Source: Paracoccus cavernae
Lineage (GTDB): Bacteria > Pseudomonadota > Alphaproteobacteria > Rhodobacterales > Rhodobacteraceae
Reading direction: 5' to 3'
NCBI GenBank assembly: GCA_030410095.1
Contig: JAUFRC010000003.1
Location: 62,001-126,000 of the forward strand
DNA length: 64,000 bases
Shown here: in pieces, positions 20,668 to 30,974 of the stretch
Position numbering within the stretch: the first letter of the stretch is position 1
Layout of the letters: each line of letters starts with the position of its first letter
Made by a program: the position numbers and the translations under genes
Notes under the pieces: generated by a model
Told to the model about the DNA's origin: nothing
Database searches by the model: none
The model's input: only the letters and a program-made list of their open reading frames with translations

Positions 20668-21422
20668 TTGACTTCTGAACTCTGGACGCAAGCGGCGACG
20701 CGCCACATGATTGACGGCGCAAGCGGCAAGATCGCGACTGTGGTGGCAGAGCCCCATGACGCGCCCGGAGGCGGGACCAAGGGCAGCGTGCTATTGGTCC
20801 ACGGCCGCAACGGCGCGCCCGAGCAGCCCCAGATCGCGGAAATGGCGCGCGCCTATCTGGCGCGTGGCTGGCGCGTGGTTGCGCCGGAACTGCCCCATTC
20901 CGCCGCCCTGCCCGAGACCGGCCCCGCCAATCAGGTCACCTTCAGCGGCCATACCAAAGCCGCCGCGCAGATCTGGGACTGGATCGCGGAGCAATGGCCG
21001 GGCCAGCCCCGCGCGCTGGCGGGCCACAGCCTCGGCTCTTTCGCGATCGCCCAGCTTGCGACCCATATGCCGCAGCCGCATCACCTGCTGGCGATGTCGC
21101 CGCCTTTGTCGGGCAAGGTGCTGTACAATTCGCGCCTTGCGATGGGCAAAGCCGCAATCGATGCCGTCCGTGCCGAGGCGCCGCTCTTTCTCGACGAAAT
21201 GGCCACGGCCGATGCGGGCCCTCGTTGCGCCGCAGCCCCGCGCCTCTGGCGGTGGTCACCGGCGCCTCGGACGGGCTGGTGCGGATTGCCGATGCCCGCG
21301 CCTATTTCGCGGCCTCGCCCAACGGCCGCTATTTCGGCGCGCTCCCCGACGAGCATCACTGTCCTTCGGGCGCCGCCTGCGCCGAGATGTTGCGCGCCGC
21401 GCTTCTGGCGCTCGGGGCCTGA
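20668..21422 (+). CDS. Alpha/beta hydrolase (frameshifted)
   Basis: A serine hydrolase of about 251 residues. The oxyanion region is LLVHGRNGAPEQ, the nucleophile elbow is GHSLG, and the later acid and histidine are probably in GASDGLVRIADA and PDEHHCPSG. One base is missing near 21222. The start is taken as TTG 20668 behind a GGGGGCGG stretch; ATG at 20708 is an alternative. No signal peptide is seen. It is followed after two bases by the GH15 gene, so they form an operon. The substrate is unknown; an ester or acyl group on a glycan is possible. Confidence 0.78.
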
Positions 21423-21424
21423 CA

Positions 21425-22792
21425 TTGAGCCGCGCGTTGCGTCCGGTCGATCCCGCATGGATCGCGGCGCAGCGGCTGGCCTCGGCGCGCGAATTGCGCC
21501 GCGCCTGTTCGGCCACCGACATCGAGCGTTACCGCGAGGGGTTCGGCTGGCGGCTGTCTCCGGCGCGCGGTTCGGTACTGGCGTCCTACCGCATCGCCTG
21601 CTGGAACCCCGAGCCCGATTATTTCCACCACTGGATCCGCGACAGCGCCATCGTTTTGCGCGCGGTCCCGCTGGCCATGACCGCAGATCCCGGGGCCGCG
21701 CGCTTCTGGGCCGGTTTCATCGCCGATTTCACGGATTTCTCGCTAAAGATTTCCGATCCCGCGCGGCGCGGCCCCGCCGTGAACCCGCTGCGCGCAACCG
21801 CGCGGGCCGACCACCTGCGCTTTTTGCGCGATGACGGCGAACTCGCGGCGCTGACGGGCGCGGCCTGGCTCGAAGAGCCGCGCTTTGCCCCGACGGCAGC
21901 CCCGATCTCGAAAACTGGAGCCGCCCGCAAGACGACGGCCCCGCTTTGCGCGCCACGAGCCTGATGGCGGTTCTCGCCGCCGTGCCCGAACCAGCCCTGC
22001 CGCAGGCCCTCCGCCTGATCGCCCGCGATCTCGGCCATACCCTCGCCGTGGCCGGACGCGCCGCCATCGGGCCGTGGGAGGAAGCACCGCCCAAACGCAC
22101 GAGCTTTGCCCTGATCGCGCAATGGGATGCGCTGGATCGCGGCGCGGATCTGCTGCGGCGCGGCGTGCTGACAGGCCGCCCGTTCTCGCCCCAGCAATCA
22201 GGCCCCGAACTATGCCCCGATGCGCTTTCGGCGGCGGCCAAGCGGCTCGAGGCGCTGATCCTCGGGGCGCGCGACGCGGCAGGCGCTTTGCGCGAGAGTA
22301 TCGAGAGCGAGACCCTCGATGCGGCAAGCTGCCTTGCGCTTTGCACGCGGATCGCACGGCGGGGCCCTTGCCCTGACCGGCGATCTGATGGAGGCGACGA
22401 TGGGCGCGCTCGATCAGGAATTCGCGGCGCTTTATCCGATCAATGCCGGCCGCGCCGCCCCTGCCGTCGGGCGCTGGCGCGACGATCTCTATTTCGAGGG
22501 GCAGCCGTGGTATCCGACCACTCTGGGCTTTGCCGCCATCGGCTACCGCATCGCGGCGATCGCGGGCGATCCTGCCGCTTTCGCCCGCGCCGAGGCCCGC
22601 CTTGCCCTGATCGCCCAACTGGCCCCCGATCCGCCGGGCGCGCTGCCCGAGCAATTCGACCGCCAAAGCGGCGCGCCGCGCTCCTGCCTTGCGCTGAGCT
22701 GGTCGGCGGCGGCTTTTCTCGAGACCGCCCATGCCCGCGATCAGGCAATCGCCGCGCTTTCTCGGCTCGCGCCGCCAGATAAGGCGCGGTGA
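21425..22792 (+). CDS. GH15 family glucoamylase-like protein (frameshifted)
   Basis: A probable exo-acting glucosidase of family GH15. Diagnostic sequence includes YFHHWIRDSAIVLRA in the first third and ENWSRPQDDGPALRAT in the middle. The C-terminal half carries FEGQPWYPTTLG and an alpha/alpha-toroid pattern of helices. A missing C near 21893 and two deletions between 22330 and 22370 break the frame. The corrected length is about 456 residues. TTG 21425 is the likely start, two bases after the hydrolase stop. No signal peptide is seen, so it probably acts on imported oligosaccharides. Its 3' end overlaps the convergent GH144 gene by about 52 bases. Confidence 0.82.
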
Positions 22793-24013
22793 AACCCAGC
22801 GCCCTCAGGCCCCTTTGTACCTCGGGCCGACCCGAAACCAGCCGCCACAGCAGGCCCGAACGCGCATTCTCCAGCCCGATCACGATCGGGGCCTGATCGA
22901 TCGCGAGGCGGCTGTCGGCCACCCAATCGCGGCTCGCATTGAACGCATCGACAAAGCCCGCCTCGCCCCAGATCCGCCCGCCGAGATCGTCATGCAGATG
23001 GCGCAAAACCCTCATCGCGTGATCTGGGACAAAGGGAAAGGACGACAAGGCGGCAGTCGGGGTGATTGTGCCGTTGTCGTTGGTCGGCGCATGGGCGCTG
23101 TAGCCGTCGGGGTCGTCGCTGGCGGTCAGGCCCCAGCAATCGTGACCATAGCCGCGCCAGCCCTGCGGGTTTTGCAGGCAATGGGCGCGGTTGACCAAAG
23201 CATGGGCACACGCCTGTTCGCCGTAATCGGCATATCTGTCGCGAAGCCGCGCGGATCGATCCCTAGAAAGGGATATTGCGACAAAAACAGCGGCCCGCCC
23301 CAATCGGGTCCAAGCGGCAGAACCGTTCCGGCATAATCGCGCCCGTTCAGAAAGGCCGGCGCTGCGGCCCAGCTTTGGTGATAGCTTTCGGGCGCGACCG
23401 GATGGGTTTGCGAGCCGGCGGCCAGGACGAAGACCACAAAGGCCTCGTTCCAGCCGCGGATCGGCAAAGCATCGGGGCGCCACGGGCGGGCGGGATGGCG
23501 GTGCCACATCAGTGCGCCGTCCGCGCGCCGGTGCGCGGCCCAGTTGACGCCTGCCGCAATCGCCTCGATCCGGCGGACGAGCTCCGGCGCCTCGGTGAAA
23601 TAGGCGGCGGCGCCCAGAAGGCCGGTCACCAGAAAAGCCGTCTCGACCAGATCGCCGCCGTCGTCGCCCGCCATGAAGGGCAGAACGCGGCCGGTGGTGC
23701 CATGCAGGAAATGCGGGAAAACCCCGTCGAAACGGTCGGCGGCCTCCAGAAAACCGACCAGCCTTTCCAGCCGGTCGAGGATCTCGCGGCGCGGACGCCA
23801 GCCGCGCTCGGCCGCGACGATCTGGGCCAGAAGGCCGAAGCCCGTGCCGCCGGTGCAGGTCGTCTCGTTGATGTCGTAACCGAAAGCACCGCCGCTACGT
23901 TCGCGCGCCATGCCGCTGACCGGATGGCTCCAATCGAGAAAATAGCCCGCCGTGGCCTGTGCCACGCGGTCGCGCAGGGCCGTATCGTCAAGGCCGGTGA
24001 TCAATCGCGCCAT
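22741..24013 (-). CDS. GH144-like glycoamylase-domain protein, probable beta-1,2-glucanase (frameshifted)
   Basis: Belongs to the glycoamylase-domain family (PF10091/COG5368) that contains GH144 endo-beta-1,2-glucanases. Supporting sequence: ERSGGAFGYDINETTCTGGT near the N-terminus, WNEAFVVFVLAAGSQTHPV in the middle, LFLSQYPFLGIDPRG, then GHDCWGLTASDDPDGYSAHA and ALSSFPFVPDHAM. Frame breaks lie near 23252 and 22757. The corrected stop at 22741 and length of about 424 residues match the family. The start ATG (24013) overlaps the GH3 stop by 13 bases, showing tight coupling. No signal peptide is evident at this start, so either the enzyme is cytoplasmic or the true start lies upstream. Activity on beta-1,2-glucan is inferred from family and GH3 partnership. 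Confidence 0.82.
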
Positions 24014-26285
24014 GTCAGCTCCACCATCTGGGTATCGCGGCTGTTTGCCCCGACATGCAACCGGATCAGACCGGGGTCGCGCTGCCAGCACGCGGTCTCG
24101 AGCGCTGGGGCGACGGGATAGGCGAATTGCGCCGCGCTGATCGAAAAACCGATCTCGCGGCTTTCGCCGGGGAAAGGCTCACCTGCATGAAGTCGATCAG
24201 CTTGCGCGCGGGCCGCGTCACCTGCGCCACCGGATCCGAGGCGTAAAGCTGGACGGTTTCGATCGCGGTGCGCGTGCCGTGGTTCACGACCATCACGCTC
24301 AGCGTCACCCGATCCGAGGCGGGGGCCGTATCGCGCGAAAGGCGCGGCGGACCGTAGCCCACCGGCGCATAGCCCAGCCCGAAGCCGAAGGGGAAATGCG
24401 GCGCGTCATCCTCGAGATCGAGCCAGCCGGTCAGGAATTTCGCGAACCGCCCCGGCGAGGGCCTTCCGCTCGGGTCCGACGCATAGGTCACGGGGGCCTC
24501 GGCGCCATGGCGGGGCATCGAGATCGCGAGCCGCCCCGAAGGCTCGGCCGCGCCAAAGAGCAGATCCGCCACCCTCGGGGCCGCCAACCCCGCCGTGCCA
24601 TGCGTAAAGCAGCGCATCCGACTGCTTTGACAGCGCCGCGAGCGACAGGGGACGGCCCGCGAAGACAACCGTCACCAAAGGTTTGCCCAAAGCCGCCAGA
24701 GCCGCGAACAGCCGCAACTGGACCGCAGGCAGATCGACCGAAAGCCGCGAGGAGGATTCCCCGCATGCTCCTTGGCCTCGCCCAAGGCCGCGATCACGAT
24801 ATCGGCCCCGCGCGCCACGGCCACGGCCTCGGCGATCTGTTCGGCCTCGGGGCGGGGGTCGCGGTCGACGGTCACGCCGTGGACATTGAGCCGCGCGGCA
24901 AGCCAGCTTTCATCGACGATATCGGCCCCCAGGCGCGGGCGGGCGTCACGCCGGTCAGCGCCGCAACCGCCTGATCGAGCGGCACGACATCCTCGGCCCG
25001 CCCCGAAACCGACCATGTCCCCAGCATATTGGCGCGATCGGCAGCAAAGGGCCCGATCAAGGCGACACGGGCCCCGCGCGCAAGTGGCAAAATCCCGTTG
25101 TTTTCGAGCAATACCGCCGAGGCCGCCGCCGCTTTGCGGGCCAAGGCGCGGCCCTTGTCGCGGGCGGGGGCGCGCGGTTTCGGCCATTCCGCGGAACGGA
25201 TCATCCAGCAGGCCGAGCCGCGCCTTGAAGGTCAGCACCCGCCGGCAGGCGCAATCGATCATCGCGCCGATACGCTCGGCGCCAAGCGAAAAGCCCGCAT
25301 CTGGCGCGTCTATCCCGTGGTGCGCCAGCGCGGGCAGCTCGCGCCAGTAATCCTCGCCGACCATATCCATATCGATGCCGGCATGAAGCGCGCGGGCCAC
25401 GGCGAGTTGCGCGGGGCCAAGCCCGTGGGGGTGAGTTCCTTCACGCCGGTATAATCGGAGACCATGAGCCCGTCGAACCCCTGCCCTCCTCTGCGCGCGA
25501 TGCGCGCAGCCAGCCCTCGATCAGGGGGTGATGGGCATGCATCGGGACTTTGTTGACCGCGTTGAAAGCCGCCATGACGCTGAGCGCGCCCGCCTCGAGC
25601 CCTGCCGCGAAAGGAGGCAGATAGGTCTCGAGCAGATCCTCCCACGAGAGGCTCGCATTGTCGTAATCGCGTCCGCTTTGCGGCGCGCCATAAGCCACGA
25701 AATGCTTGAGGCAGGCCGCGACATGGCCGCTCGCCCCCAGACCCGAGGCCGAACCCGCGCCGAGCATCGCCCCCAGCCCCGGCCCCTGAAAACCCTGCAC
25801 CATCGCGGTGGCGATGCGCGAAGCCAGAAGCGGATCCTCTCCCGGCCCTTCGGCCACGCGGCCCCAACGCGGATCACGCGTGACATCGACCATCGGGGCA
25901 TAGACCTGATGCAGCCCTTCGGCGGCGGCTTCTGCGGCGGCATAGGCGGCGGTCTCGCGGATCAACCCCATGTCCCAACTACAGGCCATGGCAATGCCCA
26001 AAGGGAAAATCGTGCGGTGGCCGTGAATCACATCCTCGGCGAAAAACAGCGGAATCCCGAGCCGCGATCCGGCCAACGCGCGCTCTTGCAGGGCCCGCGC
26101 CGAAGCCAACGATTTCGTCCCGAATATCGCGCCGACCCCGCCGTTTGCGAGGCGGTCGGACAATGCCGTCGGCTGGCCCGCGCCGGTCACTAATCCTCGC
26201 CGGCGGCCAAAAGGTTTAGCTGGCCGATCTTTTCGGCAAGGTCCATCGCGCCAAGCAGGCTCTCGACACGCTCGATTATGGTCAT
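24001..26285 (-). CDS. GH3 beta-glucosidase (multiply frameshifted)
   Basis: A family GH3 exo-glucosidase, about 765 residues when corrected. It has the N-terminal barrel with FFAEDVIHGHRTIFPLGIA and ACLKHFVAYG, the nucleophile aspartate in GLMVSDYTGVKEL, a second domain beginning SAVLLENNGILPLA, FPFGFGLGYAPVGYG, and a C-terminal fibronectin-III-like domain. About eight deletions shift the frame (for example near 26192, 25487, 25400, 25185 and 24760). No signal peptide. It is placed between the SbmA/YddA-like ABC gene (14 bases upstream) and the GH144 gene (overlapping), which argues that it finishes degradation of oligosaccharides made by the GH144 enzyme, such as sophoro-oligosaccharides. 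Confidence 0.87.
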
Positions 26286-26298
26286 GCGCCTTTTCCTT

Positions 26299-28291
26299 TC
26301 ACTCCGCCGCATGGCGGGACGCGCCGAATTCATGCGCAATCCCGTGCCGCAGAATGGCCGATCCGTCGCGAATATCGAGCATGGATTGATAGTAGGACGC
26401 GCCATCGGGCGTCACGGGCAGGGATCCGCCATGGAGGACGGCAAGCACCGCCGCCTTGGGCAGGGACTCGTCGAGCGTGGCGTAGAAATCCATCGTCGCC
26501 TCCACATCAAGCGCGGCCGTCGCCTCGTCCAGAAGCAGGATATCGGGCCGCGCGATCAGGATTCGCGCCAGAACGAGGCGCTGCTTTTGCCCGCCGGAAA
26601 AGACGTTGCGCCAGTTCTTGCCCTGATAAAGCGGCTGGTCGAGGACATGGACGAAATCGCCCAAACCCACCCGCGACAAGGCCATCGCAATCGCGATGTC
26701 GCTGTGATCCTCGGGCGCGTCGGGATAGCTGACCAGCGCCTTGAGGCTCAGCCGGTCGGGCAGGTCCGGCTCTTGTCCGGCAAAAAGATCCGCGCGCCGT
26801 CGCGCCGCGTGATGCGGCCCGAACCATAGGGCCAGATCCCGGCCACCGCCTTGAGAAGGCTCGATTTTCCGCAACCGTTCACCCCGTTCAGAAAGACGCG
26901 GCTGCCCTCGTCGAGACGCAGATGGGCAAGGTGGAGAAAGGCCGGTGCATCATGACCGCGGTGATGGAGGCGCAGATCTCCCGCTTCCAGAAGCGGCCCC
27001 TTGGCGCTGCTGCCGCGCTCGAAGGCGCTGGCGCCGGTCTCGGCATAGAAGGCGTCGCGCTCGCGCACGCGCTCGATCGCTTGGGCAAGCTCGGTCAGGC
27101 GCGCGGCATTGGCCTTGAGCGTGGCGATGGCGGGCATGACGTTGATGAACCACGACACATCGCCGATCAGCTCGGCGGTCAGCTCGCTGCTGGCGATATA
27201 ATCGCGGAAATTCATGTTGTTCGCCATATAGGCGGGCAAAGCGGGCAGATAGGCGAGCAGCCGCGCGGAAAGGAAACCATAGGTGCTGTTGAACATCATC
27301 AGCCCGCAGCCCAGCCAGTTCTGCTTGCCCCAGGTCGCGTCCAGATCGGCATAAAGCGCACGGTTGATGCGCTTTGCGCCTCTCGCCGCGCCCGATCGCG
27401 AGCTGGGCGACGCGGTTCATCATCACGCCCCATTCGCCGCGCCATGCCCCGTCGCGGCGTTGGCGCAAGATGGTCAGCCGCTCGATGATGCGGCCGAGTT
27501 TCCAGGCGATCAGCGTGGCGCAGGGCACGAAAACCGCAACCAGCCCGAGGCTCAGCAATCCCGAGCCATAGGCCCCAGGCACGAGATCGATATGCGCGGC
27601 GGCCTCGGGGCCGATCAGCCGCGCAAGGCCCGCATTGGCTTCCGCGCCCCAGCGGTCGAGAAAGGGCACCGCCTCGCCGCGTTCCAAAAGCGCGGCAAAG
27701 ACGAAATAGATCGAGGTCACCGCCCCCCAAAGCCCCATCGCAAGGCCGATGACGCCCCGTAAAGCCCGCCGGTGCATTCGTCGACGCGCTGGTCGACCGC
27801 ATCGGGCATGCGCGACCGGTCGCCTCCGTCCGAGCGGTCGCTCATCAGGTCGAACGCGATCCGTTCATCCGCGAGAATGGCATCGTTGAACTGCGCGACC
27901 AGCCAGCGCGCGCGCCGGTGCAGCGTCGAGGAGACGAAATGGCGCAGCGCCACCCCGCCGTCCGCGCCAGAAAAATCGCGAGATAGGCCCCCGCCGCCAT
28001 CAAAACGACATGGCCGGAGGCGAGGGACGAGGATGCGGAAAGGGCGGAATCGCCGCTGGCGGGCTGGATATTGACAAGGGCGGCCATGAAATCTGCGCTG
28101 GCAAGGGCGACCCAGACGCTCGCCTTGCTCAAGACCGTCGTCAGCACGAAGACGATTGCCGTCAGGGTCCAGGCCTCACGCCAGCGCTCCGAGCGCCAAT
28201 AGGCCGAAAGCAGCCCCCAAAATCCCGTCAGCCTCCCCATCCACACCGCCTTTCGGATGCCGGAAAAACCCTCTCCCTCCCGCAGCAACAT
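26299..28291 (-). CDS. SbmA/BacA/YddA-like ABC transporter, permease-ATPase fusion (frameshifted)
   Basis: A single polypeptide of about 665 residues with an N-terminal membrane domain (hydrophobic segments in the first 330 residues) and a C-terminal ATPase domain. Walker A is NGVNGCGKSS, the signature is FSGGQKQRLVLAR and Walker B is ILLLDEATAALD. The membrane part carries RWLVAQFNDAILADERIAFD and FLSARLLAYLPALP, typical of the YddA/SbmA-related exporters and peptide transporters. About five deletions interrupt it (near 27965, 27770, 27370 and 26770 among others). It is the first gene of the operon with GH3 and GH144. A role in moving a glucan-derived oligosaccharide is inferred; relatives transport peptides, vitamin B12 or very-long-chain fatty acids. 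Confidence 0.83.
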
Positions 28292-28938
28292 GACGTTGCC
28301 TGCGGGCCGTTTCCGGCACGTTGTCAGTATTTTTCAGCGAGTCGCGCAGATCGGATCCTCTGCTTGCGACCAGTCCATAACTGAATCATAGACCCGTCCC
28401 CGATCGGCAGTAAATCGCCGAGATGCGGCAAGCGCCTATCCTTATCGCCAGATGGTTAAGGGTCCGCGCGCGCAAAGGGCACAGGCGCGCCGTGGCACCG
28501 CCCCGAGGAGGGCCCGATCGGGCGCACCGGATGGCGGAAATGCTGCGCGCGCACCAAAGATCGGGCTGGTATCGCCGCGATTTTGCCAAGCAACTCTGCG
28601 CTGCGGCGCGAATGGCTTTGCGGATGCGGCACGAAACGCGGGCCCGCGGATCGGGGTTAACCCCGCGCATCACGCCAGCCCCACCTGTTGCCGATCTACG
28701 CCAGTAGCAGGGAAAAGCCCGCGCCCCGGGGGATTTCCTTCAGCCTTTGTGCCCTCCTGCCCGACTATTGCCGCGTCGTTTCCCGCGCGGATCCACCACC
28801 ACCACCCCGATCTGCGGGCCTAGGCACGGGAACGCACAAAGGAGGGGTGACAGCCACCGGTCTTTGCGTCTCAATACCGCAGGGCGCGGCAGAGCGGCAG
28901 CGATCCCGTTGAAAACGCTTGCAGACAAGGATCTCGAC
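28292..28938. other. Intergenic region between the glucan operon and kduD-like gene
   Basis: About 650 bases. Short open frames exist on both strands (for example 28423-28707 on plus), but none has recognisable motifs or a ribosome-binding site. The right end carries a LacI-type operator. The left end must hold the glucan operon promoter on the minus strand. Confidence 0.4.
28910..28923. promoter_or_regulatory. LacI-family operator upstream of kduD-like gene
   Basis: TGAAAACGCTTGCA matches the general LacI/GalR-family consensus TGnAAnCGnTTnCA at every fixed position, 15 bases upstream of the SDR start codon. The cognate repressor is not in this window. Confidence 0.55.
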
Positions 28939-29684
28939 ATGAGCTGGTGGTCACTTTCCGGACATCGCGCCCTCGTCACCGGCGCCAATACCGGCATTGG
29001 ACAAGCCATTGCGATCTCACTCGCCCAAGCGGGGGCAGAGGTGATTTGCGCGGGGCGCTCAACGTCGGCGGAAACGGTGCAAAAGATCCGAGACGCGGGC
29101 GGGACGGCGCGGGAAATCCACCTCGACCTCGCCGATCCGATGGCGGCGCGGGATGTCTTTTCGGGCGCGGGCATCGATATTCTGGTCAATAACGCGGGTA
29201 TCATCCGCCGCGCCGACAGCCTCGACTATACCGAGGCCGATTGGGATGCGGTGATGGACATCAACACCAAGGCACTGTTTTTCACGGCCCAAGCCTTCGC
29301 GCGCGAGATCCTTGCGCAAGAGGGTGGCAGGGGCGGAAAATCATCAATATCGCCTCGCTTCTGGCCTTTCAGGGCGGGATCCGCGTGCCGGCCTATACCG
29401 CCTCGAAACATGCGGTCGCGGGGCTGACCAAGCTTTTGGCCAATGAATGGGCGTCGCGCGGGATCAACGTCAACGCGATCGCGCCTGGCTATATCGCGAC
29501 GAACAACACCCAAGCCCTGCGCGAGGACCCCGAGCGGACCCGTCAGATCCTCGAGCGCATTCCCGCCGCACGCTGGGGCCGTCCCGAAGATATCGGCGCG
29601 ACGGCGGCCTTTCTTGCCTCCGAGGGCGCGGCCTATATCCACGGCGCGGTGATCAGCGTCGACGGCGGCTGGATGGCGCGCTAG
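28939..29684 (+). CDS. kduD: SDR oxidoreductase, 2-deoxy-D-gluconate 3-dehydrogenase (KduD) type (frameshifted)
   Basis: An NAD(P)-dependent short-chain dehydrogenase of about 248 residues. Cofactor motif TGANTGIG, then NNAGIIRR, active-site [13 protein letters not shown], and the C-terminal [20 protein letters not shown] and WGRPEDIG. This set is characteristic of KduD-like enzymes that reduce keto-deoxyuronates or related sugars. One base is missing near 29337, just before KIINIAS. The start ATG lies 16 bases after the LacI-type operator, so repression by a sugar-responsive LacI protein is likely. Substrate specificity beyond KduD-like is not determined by sequence alone. Confidence 0.85.
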
Positions 29685-29908
29685 GACGGCGGCGCGAGGC
29701 ACCGGACAGCGACTGCGAGCATGCGGCTGCGAGCAGCGGCCCTTATCAGAGAATGATTGCGCCGATTGGCACCTTATGCCTATGGTTTGCCTGCCTGCAA
29801 ACAGCCGGACCGCCCTTGCCTGATGTGTGCCCCACACCCTGCGCGCCGGCCGGTCGCGATGCCCCGATCTTTCGGCCGATCCCGCCCGATCCTCGCCAAA
29901 GGCCCGAC

Positions 29909-30804
29909 ATGCTTGAAGAATTCGACCTTTATGCCGCCAGCCTTCCCCGCTCGATCCGCGCCCCATGACCGGCGAGGCGCTTGTTTTGCGCGCGATCCTG
30001 CTGCTGGCGCGGGTCACGCAAAGCCCGCCATGGATCGGGCATCTGGGCACGCAGCTCGCCCCTTTCGCCGAGCCCTTTCCGCGCCGACGCTTTGCCGCTC
30101 AAGGCCCGCTCAGCGATGGTGAGGCCGTGGCGGGGGCGTCGCTTTGGCGCTCGCCGGCAGCTCGGGCGGGGGCGAGTGGCACCATATTCCCGACCATTTG
30201 CGCAAGCGCGCCCTGCAGGAGGACGCGGGCCATGCCTCGGCAATGACCGGCCCTTTCCTCATCGAATGCGGTCTGGCGAACTCCAAACCGGCGCTGATCG
30301 AGGCGGGCGTCGCACGGCTCCACCACGGCACGACCGGATGGACGGCGCTGGCCCTGTGCGATGCATTCTCGCTCATCGACGAGGCGGCCGATCAGGACCA
30401 TGCCCTCTCCCGCGAATTTCTGGCGGTTCTGACCAAACATGCCGCCCCGCTCGAACTCAGGATGCGCGACATGCTGGGCGGCCTGCTCGAACGCCAGGGC
30501 CCCGAGGAGCTGGCCGGGCGGGTCGGGGATCGACCTAGTCACGGAAACCGCGCTCCATCTGTTCGTCCTGCGCGAGGCCGAACGACTCGATATAGGCCCC
30601 GAGGACGGCGGCCGCGAAGGGAGCGGGACGGAAATCCTCGCGGCCCCCATTGCCGCAGCCGAGGCCTTTCTGACAACCGCCTTGCCGCCCGGGACTTTGG
30701 CCAGCGCCGCCCCCGCCACCATCGGCGCGCGGATGATGGGCGAGGCCTTGCGGATCGCCGCGCGGCGCGACAGCGCGATGCACAGCTATTTCGACTATGT
30801 TTGA
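29909..30804 (+). CDS. Unrecognised protein (frameshifted)
   Basis: I do not recognise this protein. After joining frames it has about 298 residues, beginning MLEEFDLYAASLPRSIRAP and ending IAARRDSAMHSYFDYV. It is rich in alanine and leucine and probably all-helical, without signal peptide or membrane helix. Notable segments are AGSSGGGEWHHIPDHLRKRA and GVARLHHGTTGWTALALCDA. Breaks fall near 29965, 30148 and 30533. It lies 170 bases before the dimethylglycine-dehydrogenase-like gene on the same strand and may be co-transcribed with it. No function is proposed. Confidence 0.5.
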
Positions 30805-30974
30805 GCCCCGCCGCATTTCCCGACACATCTCCTGACAGGAGCGCGCCGAATCCGGCACGCCGCACCTCGAATGCCCGCCTTTGTCGCGAAACCGCGCGGA
30901 CAGGTCGGAAATCCTCCATCCGGCGGATTCGGCCCCCCTATTCTCGAAGGGTCAACGCATGCCACGAGGCCTTC

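Noticed and set aside
28423-28707. Open frame of 94 codons on plus before the kduD-like gene
   Set aside because: No ribosome-binding site, Arg-rich composition like random high-GC reading, and no recognisable motif.
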